A DNA stretch of 64,000 nt from Larix kaempferi (GCA_027924585.1 BSBM01000871.1:372001-436000), one strand, 5' to 3'. Numbered from the stretch's first letter, positions 15,051-25,929 are shown. The notes: a model not told the origin generated them from the letters alone. Numbers and translations: made by a program.

Positions 15051-16840
15051 TAAACCCTAACCCACAATCTATGTCTCTCTCTTTAAACTCCTAACCTCCA
15101 ATATGTCTCTCTCTGAACCCCTTACACTCAATCTCCCCCCTCTCGCTTTAAATTACTGACCCCAAATCTCTCTCTCTCTAAACCCTTAAACTCCGTTCTC
15201 TCTCTATAAACCCCTAAACCACGACCTCTCTCTCTCTCTCTCTAAATACCTAACCCCAAATATATATATATATATATATATAAATCCCTAAGCTCCAATA
15301 TCTTTCTATATTTAAACCCCCAATCCCCAATCTCTCTCTCTAATCCCTTAACCTCCAATCTCTCTTTCTCTCTAAACTCCAATATCTCTCTCACCCTTTC
15401 TATAAACTGCTAACCCGTGATATCTCTCTATTTGTATGTTTATCTCTCTCTAAATGCCTAACCCCCAATCTCTCTCTCCCTAAACCCCTAAACCCCTAAA
15501 CCCCATTCTCTATGTCTCTCTAAAATGCTAAAAACCAATCGCAATCCCTCTCTAAACCCCAACCCCTGATATTTCTTTCTCTCTAACTAAACCCCAAACC
15601 CCAATCTCTCTCTTTAAACCTCTAACACCCAGTATCTCTCTCTCTCTGTCTATCTCTCTCTCTCTCGCACACACACACTATCTATCTAAACTCGTAACCC
15701 CAATCTCCCCCCCTCTCTCTCTCTCTCTAAACCCCTAATATGAACCTCTCTCTATAAACACCTAACCTCCAATCCATTTGTCTCTCTCTAAACCCTAAAA
15801 CCCAATCTCTCTCTATCTCTCTCTCAAACCCTAAACCCCAATCTCTCTTTTTCGCTCTTTCTCTCTCTCTCTAAAACCCTTAACCCCATTCTCTCTATCT
15901 CTCTAAGCCTCTAATAGCCAATCTCACTCTCTCTCTAAACCCCTGACCCCCCAATACTTCTTTCTCTCTCTCAAAAATCGAAGCCCCGAATCTCCCTCTC
16001 TAAATCCATAACATTCAATCTCTCTCTCTCTCTCTCTCTAAACCCATAACCACCTATATCTCTCCCTCTCTCTAATCACCAAACCCTTAACCCCCAATCT
16101 ATTTCTCTCTCTCTTTCTCTCTATCTAACCCTAAAAATATCTCTCTCTAAACCCATAAACCGTTGTCTCTTGCTCACTCTCTCTCTAAACCCTTAGCCCC
16201 AAATCTCTCTCTCTCTCTAAACCCCTAACCCCTAGTCTCTCTTTCTCTCTCTAAAACCCTAAACTCCAATATTTCCCTGAATCGCTAACCTCCAATCTAT
16301 CTATCTCTCTCTAAACCGCCAACCCCCAATCTCTCTCTCTCTGTCTAAACCCTTAAACCCGAATCTCTCACTCCATCTCTATCCCTCTGTCTAAACCCCT
16401 AACCCCTAATCTCTCTCTTTCTCTCTCTCTCTCACAATCCTTAACCCCCAGTCTCTCTTTTTCTCCCCCCCCCTCTCTCTCTCTATCTAAAACCCTAACC
16501 CCACTCTCTCTATCTCTCTAAAACCCTAACAACCAATATCACTCTCTCAGTCTCTCGCTCACTCTCTCTCTAAACTGTTAACCCCAAATGTCTCTCTCTC
16601 TCTAAACCCCTAACCCTCAGTCTCTCTTTCTCTCTCTAAAACCATAAACTCCAATATATCCCTTAACCATTAACCTCCAATATATATATATATCTCTAAA
16701 CCCATAACCCCCAATCTCTCTCTCTCTCTCTCTCTAAACCCTAAAACCCCAATCTCTCACTCCATCTCTATCCCTCTATCCAAACCCCTAACTCCCGATC
16801 TCTCTCTTTCTCTTTCTCTCTCTCAATCCATAGCCCCCTA

Positions 16841-16871
<31 letters not shown>

Positions 16872-17741
16872 AAAACCCTAACCCCCATTCTCTCTATCAC
16901 TCTAAAACCCTAACAGCCACTATCACTTTCTCTTTGAACACTTGCACCCCGATATTTCTTTCTCTCTATCTAAATCCCAAGCCCCAATCTCTCTTTCTAT
17001 ACCCATAACACCCAATCTCTCTCTCTCACTATCTATATATCTATCTAAACCCCTAACCCCAATCTCTCTCTCTCTCTCTAACTATCTATCTATCTATCTA
17101 AACTCGTATCTCCAATCTCTCTCTCTCTCTAAACCCCTAATCCCCAATCTCTCTCTCTCTAAACCCATAACGCTCAATATTTCTCTCTCTCTCTAAACCC
17201 ATAACCTCCAATATATATCTTTCCCTTTCTCTCTGAACCCCTAAAAACCAATCCCCTCTCTCTCTCTAAATCCCTAATCCCCAATATATATATATATATA
17301 AATACCTAACCCCCGAAATATATATATCTCTCTCTAAACCCTTACACGTTAAATCTCTCTCTCTCCCTCTCTATAAACCCCTAACCCCCATTCTCTCTCT
17401 CTCTCTCTCTAAAACCATCACCCCAAATCTCCCTCTCTCTCTCGCTAAATCCCTAAATCCCAATCTCCCTCTCCCTCTCTCTCTATCTCAATGTAAACCT
17501 GTAACCTTCAATCTCTCTATCCCTCTCTAAACCACTAAATACAAATCTCTCTCTCCCTCTCAACACCTAACCCCAAATCTCTCACTTTCTATCTCTCTCT
17601 CTCTAAACCCCTAACCCCAATCTCTCTCTCTCTCTCTCTAAACCCCTAATACTTAATCTCTCTCTCTAAACCCATAATGATCAATCGTTTTCTCTCTCTC
17701 TCTCTCTCTCTCTCTCGAAACCCCTAACCATTAATATATAT
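13900..17741. repeat. Higher-order satellite segment, copy 1
   Basis: This segment is collinear with 33,840-37,383. Shared irregular landmarks include TAAACCTCTAACCTCGAATC (about 14,134 and 33,932), CATAACAGGTAATCAATATC (14,951 and 34,682) and the TA-rich stretch before element A (17,731) or C (about 37,355). After removing element A the offset is about 10.4 kb, so the array contains duplicated blocks several kb long. The last 1.8 kb also matches 59,876-62,208. Confidence 0.75.
17737..17741. repeat. Target-site duplication of element A (left copy)
   Basis: TATAT directly precedes the LTR and recurs directly after the other LTR at 26,988-26,992. The uninterrupted paralogous site near 62,200 has a single copy in the same context (TTAATATATATCTCTCCC). 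Confidence 0.9.
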
Positions 17742-18795
17742 TGTTGTGGGGAAAATGCACCTATAGTTCAGGGGAGAAACTACCAACTTACGGTGATAAA
17801 GATAGACTTACAAGCATTCTGCAAGTACAACAAATAAATGAAGAGATTAGGGTTTAGAGATGTAGGCACCTTATTCAGAAGGTTGATCCTAGCTTTGCCT
17901 CCCTCGCTCTTCAATACTTATCCAATGTCGCAATGCCCAGACCTGCAAAACAACTTGATACCTTTCTCAAATACATTTGACTACACATATAAGACTGATA
18001 TTCATAATAGAAGAAGACATCATATTATAAACAAACTGTAATCAAATATGAGACACATTAATAGGTCATATTTGGAAAGAGAAGAACGTCTAATCTTTAT
18101 TAATGAATGAAAGCAAGTACATACATTTATACCTTCATTCAAGCTTGGCACTTCACGAAACCTAGATTCAAGGTCTCCTGCTTCTGTTCTCAAGGATTCC
18201 AGCCTCTAAGCAATTGTACTAGGGTTTATCAAAACTGAAGCACAAGAGAGGGGGATGAGGGTCTCCATTCCTCCAACATAACTTTATAATTGGGCTTAGT
18301 TTCCTCACATGGCCCTTCTACCCTCCTTATATAGTCAATGAGGAAGAGGAAAAGAAGTTATAATCGCTCAAGAGGTTTCCAAACCAACTTAACTTACTCG
18401 AATTTCGAGATTTTGACCAAAACAGGAGTGTACTCTACTCTATAGTAGATAAAGTCGCATACACATGGCAATGGGCGCTACTTTTAATGAGGCAAAGTCG
18501 CGTACACATGCTACTATTTCAACAGTAGAGTCGCGCTCATATTGAAAAATGGCCAAAAACAGGCTTTTCTGCTCATTTTCAGGAGATGGTTTGGTTTGGA
18601 AAAATGTTCCTAAGGGTCATATACATCAAATGGGTCAAGAATGAGGTAATTTCAACCATTTTTAGTATCCCAAATGACTCCTCCATCCACAAATGTCCTG
18701 TTGTGTGACTGAACTTGATCTCAAGAAGTGTCATCATGCGACCAAGGGAAGCAAGTGTCGTCACGGACAGAGAGGTGTCATTTCAAGCTATAATA
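17742..18795 (-). repeat. Element A, 3' LTR
   Basis: It begins TGTTGTGGGG on the plus strand and ends at CTATAATA, next to the polypurine tract. Element B's LTR ends are TGTTAT...ATAACA, so the A ends look like slightly mutated versions. A minus-strand TATA box (CTATATAA) lies at 18,327-18,334. The short imperfect palindrome CTACTATTTCAACAGTAG lies near 18,510. Confidence 0.92.
18327..18334 (-). promoter_or_regulatory. TATA box of element A LTR (left copy)
   Basis: CTATATAA on the minus strand, in the middle of the LTR where the U3 promoter is expected. Only the right-hand (5') LTR copy at 26,519-26,526 would drive the element's own genomic RNA. Confidence 0.65.
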
Positions 18796-18807
18796 GATGC
18801 CCCCTAA
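18796..18807 (-). other. Polypurine tract of element A
   Basis: On the minus strand, TTAGGGGGCATC abuts the 3' LTR. The same twelve bases sit at the matching place in element B (40,959-40,970). This is the expected plus-strand priming site for reverse transcription and fixes the element's orientation. Confidence 0.85.
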
Positions 18808-20044
18808 TGTATGAGGTTAGAGGGAGTGCGGGAAACGATGGCCGAAATACATTATAAATAATAAAGAGTTGAATCATGGAGGAATGGAGAAACCAAGAAT
18901 CATAAGCTCAAATGAAGTACCTGAAAACAAAGGCAATGTCAGACAAACTTATCCTTGGGGTAACTATCTATGTTCAAATGGTGGAACATGACCTCCAATA
19001 GGATACAATAATGATCCAAATACTGATGCATATATCATGGCCACTAAAATACAAGCGTGGATCCATGAGGAACATAAGTGTAAACATAGCCACATAAATA
19101 CAAGGTGGATCTATGTCAAAACTGGAGAACATAGCCATAGAGAACAAGCTGGATCTATGTCTCATTAAGAGCCCAAAAAAATGTGGCTCAGTCTTGCGCA
19201 ACTTGGGCGATAACATAAATGAGGTGATGCTATCGAGGATACCAAGTTCTTCATCCAAAAACAAACCAAGGTACAAACCTATCCATGCGAATAAATGAGT
19301 TGATGTCGAAACGCGAGGGTGTCCACCAATAAACCAGTCATTGATGTATACCGTTAACAAACGCGAGGGTGTCCACCAATAATGAAAATGGAACCCAAGG
19401 TACCTAGTACATTCAAGCAAGTGCGAATAGATGGTCTTGCCGTCGAACACTTCAAGAATCTATCGGATAGGAGACATTGATGTATTCCCATCTATCCAAT
19501 AGCGAGGGAAACTGCCACTAATGACTGCAATCCCCAAGGTACTAACCGAAACTCTAAACTTCATTCCCAGAGCACAATGAGTTGAAGTCGATGGGAAGAA
19601 GTCCGTTGGAAAGGAGGCCTTAATGCATCCTCCATCATCCAACACGAGGGACACTCAATAGGTATGAGCTAATTTGGAGTAGGACTGAACAAATGATGAA
19701 ACATACTAACACCAAGGAATGGCCGACACATGAGGTCAAGGAAACTGCAGAATGGCCGACACAGGTTATATCCTTGAACAGTGAGCACGACACAAGAGTG
19801 ACTTAGGCAGCTTTGAACACAAAGGGACCACGACACAAATCTTCAATGTAGGAGACATTAACAGATTCTCCAAATGATTGGAAGACTAACCAAACGAAGG
19901 AGTAGGAACTCTGAGATCAGGTTTACCCTAAGGCCAATGCTAGAACCCAACTTGTTTGATAAACTCAAAACAGGTGCTTTGTTCAAGGAGATAGCTAACT
20001 TGCTGCCATCATATTAAAAGATATTGTAACATTCTTCCCTTCCC
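18808..20044 (-). other. Element A 3' non-coding region, distal part
   Basis: No recognisable protein. It is homologous in patches to 40,971-42,069 of element B, for example the ATGGCCGAAA block just inside the polypurine tract and the block around GCGAGGGTGTCCACCAATAA (19,351), matched near 41,446. Short internal repeats of the type GTGGATCTATG occur at 19,050-19,160, and a segment around GGGTGTCCACCAATAA is duplicated (19,317 and 19,366). The open frames here are of low quality and I do not call them genes. Confidence 0.6.
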
Positions 20045-20938
20045 TTTTCTTTTTCATTTTTTAACGAGCTTGACAAAGAACTAAAGCATGCTCGATGGTA
20101 TTTTCATATTTAAGGAGTCTGAAAAACCTAGAAGAAAACTCCATACACCTATCCGTGGATTTTATATCGAGCCCGGATTGGTCTGTGCTCGGCGGTGTTT
20201 TCTTTCTTATAGAGTTGAAAAACTTAAACACTCCTCTATACACCTATCCGTGGATTTTATATCAAGCCTGGATTGGTATGTGCTCGGCGGTGTTTTCACA
20301 TTTCGAGAGTCTGAAAACCCTAAAGATGACTCCAAAGGTCCTTTTTCGTAAAGTTAGTCTCCTTCCCCGAAAAAGTGTAAAATGATGGAAGAAGAACTCT
20401 TCTAGCGCATACAAGAGTATACCTAGAGTATACCTTTTCTGTAAATTATCCACCAAGGCCCGGAAAAGGGGTAATTCTATACCTAAGTGGATGTCGGTTC
20501 AGTTATTTTAACGAGCCCGAAAAGACAACTATGCTCGGCAAACTTTTCCTATTTAAGGAGTCTGAAAAGGGCTTAAAAGAACTCCATAAGGATCTTTTCC
20601 GTAAAGGTTTAACGAGTCCGGAAAAGTAAACTCATGACCTCCTTACTGTTTTTAACGAGCTCAAAGGAGATACAGAAAATGCTCACAACTTCCTTACTAT
20701 TTTTAATGAGCTCGAAGTGAAGATGAAATAAATGCTCATAGCCTCCTTACTGTTTTTAACGAGCTCGAAGGGAAGGTGGAAGACTGCTCGTAACCTACTT
20801 ACTGTTTTTAAGGAGCTCAAAGGAAAAGAAGAATGCTCAAAACCTACTTACTGTTTTTAACGAGCTCGAAGTAAAAGAAGAATGCTCGCAACCTACTTAC
20901 TGTTTTTAACGAGCTCGAATTAAAAGAAGAATGCTCGA
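20045..20938 (-). other. Array of H-type pseudoknot-like units in element A
   Basis: Successive units of 45-65 nt contain two interleaved complementary pairs. Plus-strand coordinates: TTCTTT 20047-20052 with AAAGAA 20075-20080, interleaved with CGAGC 20065-20069 / GCTCG 20090-20094. ATCCG 20151-20155 / CGGAT 20174-20178 is interleaved with CGAGC 20168-20172 / GCTCG 20187-20191. CTTTTCCG 20594-20601 / CGGAAAAG 20619-20626 is interleaved with GAGT 20614-20617 / ACTC 20630-20633. ACTTC 20688-20692 / GAAGT 20714-20718 is interleaved with TGAGC 20707-20711 / GCTCA 20734-20738. From about 20,640 the units are also tandem repeats of about 60 bp. Complementarity is seen directly; RNA folding is inferred. 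A few units at the right end have lost one arm pair. Confidence 0.75.
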
Positions 20939-21586
20939 AATGGGAGGATACGAGTGTCAAGGACATGCGAAACTAGCTCCAAGCGCATGGAACAAAGCTA
21001 TGCCTAATGCAAGGAACATGAGCAAGATAAGTACACTCAGGGTGTGTCTCCTCCAGGTAAAAGGTGTCAAATTGTGAGGGCAAAATGATATACGGCTTAG
21101 CGGAAATGAGATTAGAGATGGAGGCTTATACAACGGGCTAAAAGTGTGGAAGCCGGCTTCAGGCTCATTAGCGCAAGCGGGATCATAATAGATGCATATG
21201 CAATTCGAACACAAAGATGGGAGCCTTATCAGGGATGTCCAGAAATATATGAGGAAGAAAGATATGAGGCTTCTTCTCAAAGTCATGGTAAATCTAAAAA
21301 GGCTCCCGAGCCTATGAGAAAAACTTAGCATGGGCACCAGAATGGCATAAGGGTGCTAACTAGGGTGACCCATGTTAGGTAGGCTCTACTGTCGGACTGG
21401 TGCACAATGCATAAAGAGATGGCTAACACACCAATATCCAACAGGTTCGACCCTATGGCGAATTCGTATGGCAAAAGGTTCAAATGCAACATAACAGCGG
21501 GGAAGCCTAAACCTATATGCAAGGTTCCGAATATACCTGACATGGTTGCACAAGGTGTCGAAAAGGACCAGTAAGCAAGTATACAT
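20939..21586 (-). other. Element A internal region without recognised gene
   Basis: This lies where pol would be expected between the retained ORF and the 3' non-coding region. No reverse transcriptase, RNase H or integrase motif is visible in any frame. A minus-strand open frame of 126 codons at 20,957-21,337 has no motif I recognise and is probably not a gene. Confidence 0.5.
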
Positions 21587-21997
21587 CTAGCTAAGAATCC
21601 TGTCTCCAAGAAACAATAGTACCAGTATCATATCTAAAACATATATAAGAAAAAACCTGATACAAGTCACTATGGTAGAAATACTTTCAACTTCACTATC
21701 ATCAACAGCAAGCATAAACAAGGCAGAGTTTTCGAATGAAGAATCTATGGTACCCAAGCCCGAGGACTTACAATCAACAAGATCGACTTCAGGATGAAGA
21801 TCAAAGTTGAAGGACATGATGGAATTTGCAGAAACAAATTCATCATCACGGGAGTTGAAAATTATAGAAGCATAATCAAACTCAGCAGGAACACCGATTT
21901 GTGGATCTATAGGAGAGTCCAAAGACTCCACAGTAGGAAGATTAGACTTTAAGGTCAAACCGGGGCTGGACATAACTGCGACTGGATCAACATCCAA
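21587..21997 (-). pseudogene. In-frame extension of the element A ORF after a TAG
   Basis: This frame is the same as the upstream 609-codon ORF, separated from it by a TAG at 22,058-22,060, and continues for more than 130 codons. It is acidic and Ser-rich and resembles in character the linker between protease and reverse transcriptase of element B, but no domain is identifiable. The last 30 residues are hydrophobic and probably non-coding read-through. I infer that the protein once extended to about 21,660 and that the stop is secondary. Confidence 0.45.
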
Positions 21998-22057
21998 ATG
22001 AATGGCAGACTGTACTATGGACTCTAGGAAAACTTCATCGGAAGGAAGTATACCATC

Positions 22058-23887
22058 CTAGATAGAATACATATCTAAACATCCAGATGGAGGTATCACT
22101 TGATCAAAAGCTGGGACCAAGTCTCGAGAAGATAAGCATGAATTCAGAGACTTCTTCTCAGTAGCATTTGAACTCAAGGAACAATATGCCACAACATTCC
22201 CATGTGACATAATAGTGCCTAATGACGAGGGATCCGACTGGTCTATAGTTGGGTAATAAGGAGGATCAATAAATGCAAGCTGGTCGATGGTGACAATGTT
22301 TTCGTTATGAGGGAAATGCATCACATGAAAAAGCGTAGACACCACAACATGCATAGCATAAACGTAATCATGCCCGAGGATCATATCAAAGTCCATAGGG
22401 TCCTTTAAAACCATAAAATCAACTAAGACTGTTTTTCCACCCAAAGTAACAGGTGCCTGACGGAGGAATCCAAACGGTTCACTAGGTCTTTTATCGAAGG
22501 TCAACGACCAATTAACAGCTGGAATAACATTAGGGAAACCCAAATCTCTCCAAGCATAAGCGGATAAGATACTAAAAAAAGCACCTTCATCAACAATGCA
22601 TCGGTCAACCATATGGTTCCCAATATCAACCTTTATCTGGAAAGGTGTCGAAGAAGGAAGACGAGGCTCGGCTAGACTATTCCAATCAAAGGAAACAATC
22701 CTAGGGCTTGGTAGGGGTTCACATGGCACAGATGAAGTGCCCCCTTTTTCAGGAACATCCAAACTGGTAATGCAGAAGACTTCAGTAGTAGGTGCATCAA
22801 TCTCTGAAGGACTGACGGGATCGATCGAAGATTGCATCGATTCAATCACTTCACTCTCCAAAGGAAGAGTGGGGTCGACCAAACATTGCATTGGTTCAAC
22901 CACTTTATCAACCAAAGGTTGATCTGACTGCAGGGAATCTATAGACAACTCAGGAACAGAAGTTCCTTCAGACATGGACCACACTCTTCGTGCCTCTGGA
23001 ATGGAAGGGCATCGGTGAGTAAGGTGATCTCCCTTACAAAATTTACAAGGGAACTTAGGTTTTCGTCCTATAGGTTTAGACTCCTTTACAACATCAATAC
23101 TCTCAGCATGACTAGCATGGGTTGATAGCTTGCCCCCAGCATGACTCATAGAGGCTGGTTGCTCAGAAGCATTAGACTTTTGAACTAAGGACCACACTTT
23201 TTGCACTTCTGGAAGTACAGGGCACAAGTAAGTAAGGTGATCTCCCTCGCAAAACTTACAAGGGAACTTAAGCTTCTGTTTGTTTGGTTTGTCGACAATG
23301 TCAACTCCCTCAGCATGACTTGCAGTGGCTGATTTGGTGTCTCCAGTATGACTCACAGGAATTGGTGACTTGTCATTAATATGATTAGCAGTGATCAAAG
23401 ATGTGTCCTCAACATGACTGACAGTGGTTGAAGACAAACTTTCAGTATGATTTTCATTGACTAAAAGTTTTCTCCCAGCATGACCTCCAGAGGCTGGGTA
23501 GGTTCCCCCTGCATGAATTGTAGAGGAAGGGTGCGTGCCCCCTTGTTTTGGCATCTTCTTCCTATTCTTCCCCCGTCTATTCCTTTTAGACTGCTGGTTA
23601 CTAGTATTGCTACTTTCGCCACATGAGGTAGAAGGAGGAGGAGAAGATGTTACTGGCAAAGAAGGCCAAGGTTTCTTATGCTCTTGATTTGAGGTGCTCA
23701 CAAAAGAAGTGTCAGGAGCATGCAAGGAATTTGGAGTGGAAAACAACCAAACTGGCATCCCAATAGTGAATCCAGGAAGATTCAGAGTATCCATTAAGGG
23801 AGTACCAATGTTTCCAATGAATGGAACAGCACAAGGTTCCCCCGGAACAGGGGTACCTTGATTGGCACTCGCCGGAATGCTAGACAT
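22058..23887 (-). CDS. Gag/protease remnant protein: two zinc knuckles plus retropepsin-like domain
   Basis: A 609-residue ORF. Residues 33-50 carry an LNLPGFTIGMPVW segment that matches the start of the capsid region of element B Gag, but the capsid itself is missing. Residues 100-200 are basic then polar with SHA/SHV/SHT steps every 10-20 residues. Two zinc knuckles of spacing C-X2-C-X3-H-X4-C lie at 210-222 and 281-293, each preceded by KFP and separated by a duplicated linker. An aspartic protease-like domain spans about 405-540 with a DEG triad at 433-435 and an ILG motif at 503-505. It is probably a nucleocapsid-protease relic. It stops at TAG and the frame stays open beyond it. The ATG start at 23,887 is the first in frame. 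Confidence 0.75.
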   Translation of the reverse strand: MSSIPASANQGTPVPGEPCAVPFIGNIGTPLMDTLNLPGFTIGMPVWLFSTPNSLHAPDTSFVSTSNQEHKKPWPSLPVTSSPPPSTSCGESSNTSNQQSKRNRRGKNRKKMPKQGGTHPSSTIHAGGTYPASGGHAGRKLLVNENHTESLSSTTVSHVEDTSLITANHINDKSPIPVSHTGDTKSATASHAEGVDIVDKPNKQKLKFPCKFCEGDHLTYLCPVLPEVQKVWSLVQKSNASEQPASMSHAGGKLSTHASHAESIDVVKESKPIGRKPKFPCKFCKGDHLTHRCPSIPEARRVWSMSEGTSVPELSIDSLQSDQPLVDKVVEPMQCLVDPTLPLESEVIESMQSSIDPVSPSEIDAPTTEVFCITSLDVPEKGGTSSVPCEPLPSPRIVSFDWNSLAEPRLPSSTPFQIKVDIGNHMVDRCIVDEGAFFSILSAYAWRDLGFPNVIPAVNWSLTFDKRPSEPFGFLRQAPVTLGGKTVLVDFMVLKDPMDFDMILGHDYVYAMHVVVSTLFHVMHFPHNENIVTIDQLAFIDPPYYPTIDQSDPSSLGTIMSHGNVVAYCSLSSNATEKKSLNSCLSSRDLVPAFDQVIPPSGCLDMYSI

Positions 23888-25912
23888 AGTTTCCTGCTCA
23901 AATGAACAAGAAGTTCTCTAAGGAAAACCAAAACAAGTAGCACAAAGAGCACACCACTAAAAAGGTCCTAGGTAAATCAAACCAGGCAAACAGATGCCTT
24001 CCGGAGAAGAGTCTGGGATGATGAGGGCCCAGAACAGATCAACGAAGGATGAAGGACAGTTACCCGGGGTCCACAATACAATGACTACGGGTGCAAGCGC
24101 TGGAATCACCCAACCGCCCTCCCAAAGACCTGCAAGGGATTTCCTCCCACGTTTGTCTTAGATACAGTAGATATACCCTCTGCTGTCACCTGTGTATGAA
24201 CCTAGAGTCAGATACTAAGGATACCACAACACCGAAAACTCCTAGGGGAACAGTCACCGGTCGAATCAGAAAGCGTGGGCAGGGTAGCTAAGCCTGAAAC
24301 TCGAAAGAGTCCCCAATACGCAATCCAATCCTGGCGTATGCTCGAACAGAAAGTAGGAGGAGTATTCCCAACAATCTGATCTCACAATGACCTACTGCAT
24401 AGATCCCAGGCAAGTTTTGAGTGAGGTGGGTTTACCTGTGATAGTCTCACTACGATTTTTGCGTAATGTGTGATCTTGGGTGGTTTAAGGTGTTTTAAAC
24501 CCAAGATCCTAACCAAGACTAGTTGGTGTAGTGTAACCTAGAAAAGAAAATGTTACTAGTACATTTTATTAGGTTTCATTTTAAAGGTTACTTGCTTACT
24601 CAAAAGGGTAGTGGGTGTGTGAGAGTGGTTATAATAGAGATAGAGTACTGAAAATGAAATATTTACCACCAAACAAATCTTTTCTTTTCAATGCAAGTCT
24701 TAAAATTCTGATCTAGAATGTATATGCAAATGCAATTTTTAATATTTTGAATGCAAAAAAGGTAAAAATAAAGTCTAAATGTACAAAATTAAAATCAAAA
24801 CCTAAGAATGCAGCTACTCAAGCAAATAGGTATGCAAAAGAAAACTTGTTCTTTTTTATGCAAAACACTCTAAAATCTTTTAAGCCACTTGCAAGGTACT
24901 CTATTCAGAAAATGAATCAAAATTCTTTATGCTTTTCAAAGGTAAGAAACAAAAACTCAAACTAACCTACTATCAAAGCAAAGCAAAGAAACTTTCAAGT
25001 TCTCTTTATGAAACAGTAAAAGCTACCAAATATGACTTTCAAATTCTTATTGATGTAAGCATGCTAACCATTGGGAAAAGAGTACGAAAACTACTTTTAG
25101 ACCCAAACGAAGCAAATGACCTACAAATAAGTATGGTTTGGTAAAGTCAGGTCTGCACATAAACAAATGCAAACAAGGTCTTGAACAACATCCAAAACAC
25201 TTGAGCTTTCACTACAAAAGAAAAACTAAAAGCATAAGGGAGGATAAGAAACCAACCTAAAAGAGAAATTTCACTCAAATAGATACAAACAGGGTCAAAA
25301 AGACTCAAGAGGTTTCAAATCCAGTGGAAATGGGGCAAGCAAGTTCAATCAGACTCAAATTAGGGTACAAAACACCAAACAGGTCCACAACCCCCCAACT
25401 TGGGTCAACAAACCCCAAAACTTTCCAAACAAGCCCAAATTGATCAAAAGAGGTTCAAATCATGAATGTAGGATTAGTACAAGGATGGGAGACCACTTAT
25501 AGTGGTTTAACTCAGACCTAGGGTCATCAGGGACCCCAAAAATGCAGCCACAGCCCCCAGATTTGGGTCCACAACCCAAAAATTCAAAAAAATCAAACCC
25601 AGATTTTGAGCGCTACTATGTATGAAGGAAACTAGCGCCCATAGAAGGATGGGCGTTACTGTGTAGAGGAAAAGTAGCGTATGGGCGCTACTGTGTGGTA
25701 CAAACAGTAGCATACATGTGGAAAAAGTTAGAAAAACGGGGTTAAAACCACCACACCTGGGTCCACAAAGGTTTGCAAGGGTTGGGAAGGGTCTGTAAAA
25801 GCCAAGGAGGGTCAAATAGAGCTTACTAACTGATCCTAATCAATAAAAAGAACAAATACCATCAAACAAGACTGAAGAAATGACCTTGGATACCCCTAAG
25901 CAGTTAGGCTCT
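23888..25912 (-). other. Element A leader between primer site and ORF
   Basis: About 2 kb with no recognised gene; the left part is mixed and 24,600-25,300 is A-rich. At 25,606-25,722 a cluster of short motifs of the type GGGCGCTACTGTGT includes the perfect inverted pair GCTACTGT / ACAGTAGC near 25,695-25,715. This cluster sits at the same place as the GC-rich cluster in element B's leader (54,296-54,424). Confidence 0.6.
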
Positions 25913-25929
25913 CCCCAGTGGAGTCGCCA
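25913..25929 (-). other. Primer-binding site of element A
   Basis: On the minus strand, TGGCGACTCCACTGGGG begins three bases after the 5' LTR. A leading TGG pairs with the CCA end of a tRNA. The sequence is of the kind reported for Tat/Ogre-type elements, where it is usually assigned to an arginine tRNA; I could not check the tRNA itself. Confidence 0.75.

Larger units (their letters stand above)
1..17741. repeat. CT-rich minisatellite with degenerate telomere-like units (left block)
   Basis: The plus strand is an unbroken series of roughly 25-40 bp units made of a (CT)n or (TC)n run followed by a variant of TAAACCCCTAACCCCCAAT. The CCCTAAA/CCCTAACC cores resemble the Arabidopsis-type plant telomere repeat but are degenerate and spaced by CT tracts, so this is an interstitial satellite and not a working telomere. 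The plus strand has almost no G for many kilobases, giving extreme strand asymmetry. Units drift in sequence, and local (TA)n, (CA)n and CTAT runs are embedded. Open frames here encode only Ser/Leu/Pro or Arg/Glu/Gly low-complexity peptides and are not genes. Long-range similarity between distant segments shows higher-order organisation. Confidence 0.95.

Noticed and set aside
16942-17196. Open frames inside the satellite on either strand (also 10,024-10,275, 10,635-10,892, 11,565-11,789, 31,229-31,450, 31,769-32,035)
   Set aside because: They are translations of CT/CCCTAA units into Ser-Leu-Pro or Arg-Glu-Gly repeats, with no domain and no codon signal.
17838-18041. 67-codon frame present in both A LTRs
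   Set aside because: It lies inside the LTR on the antisense strand, differs between copies and has no known domain; repetition is due to the LTR.
18974-19450. 158-codon minus-strand frame in A's 3' region
   Set aside because: Hydrophobic, internally repetitive, not conserved as protein in element B where the DNA is only patchily similar.
20088-20385. Overlapping frames over the element A array
   Set aside because: Their repetition reflects tandem RNA-structure units; protein similarity between repeats follows from the DNA repeats.
20640-20935. CRISPR-like reading of the 60 bp repeats
   Set aside because: Plant retrotransposon context, repeats contiguous with variable arms, no spacer pattern and no cas genes.
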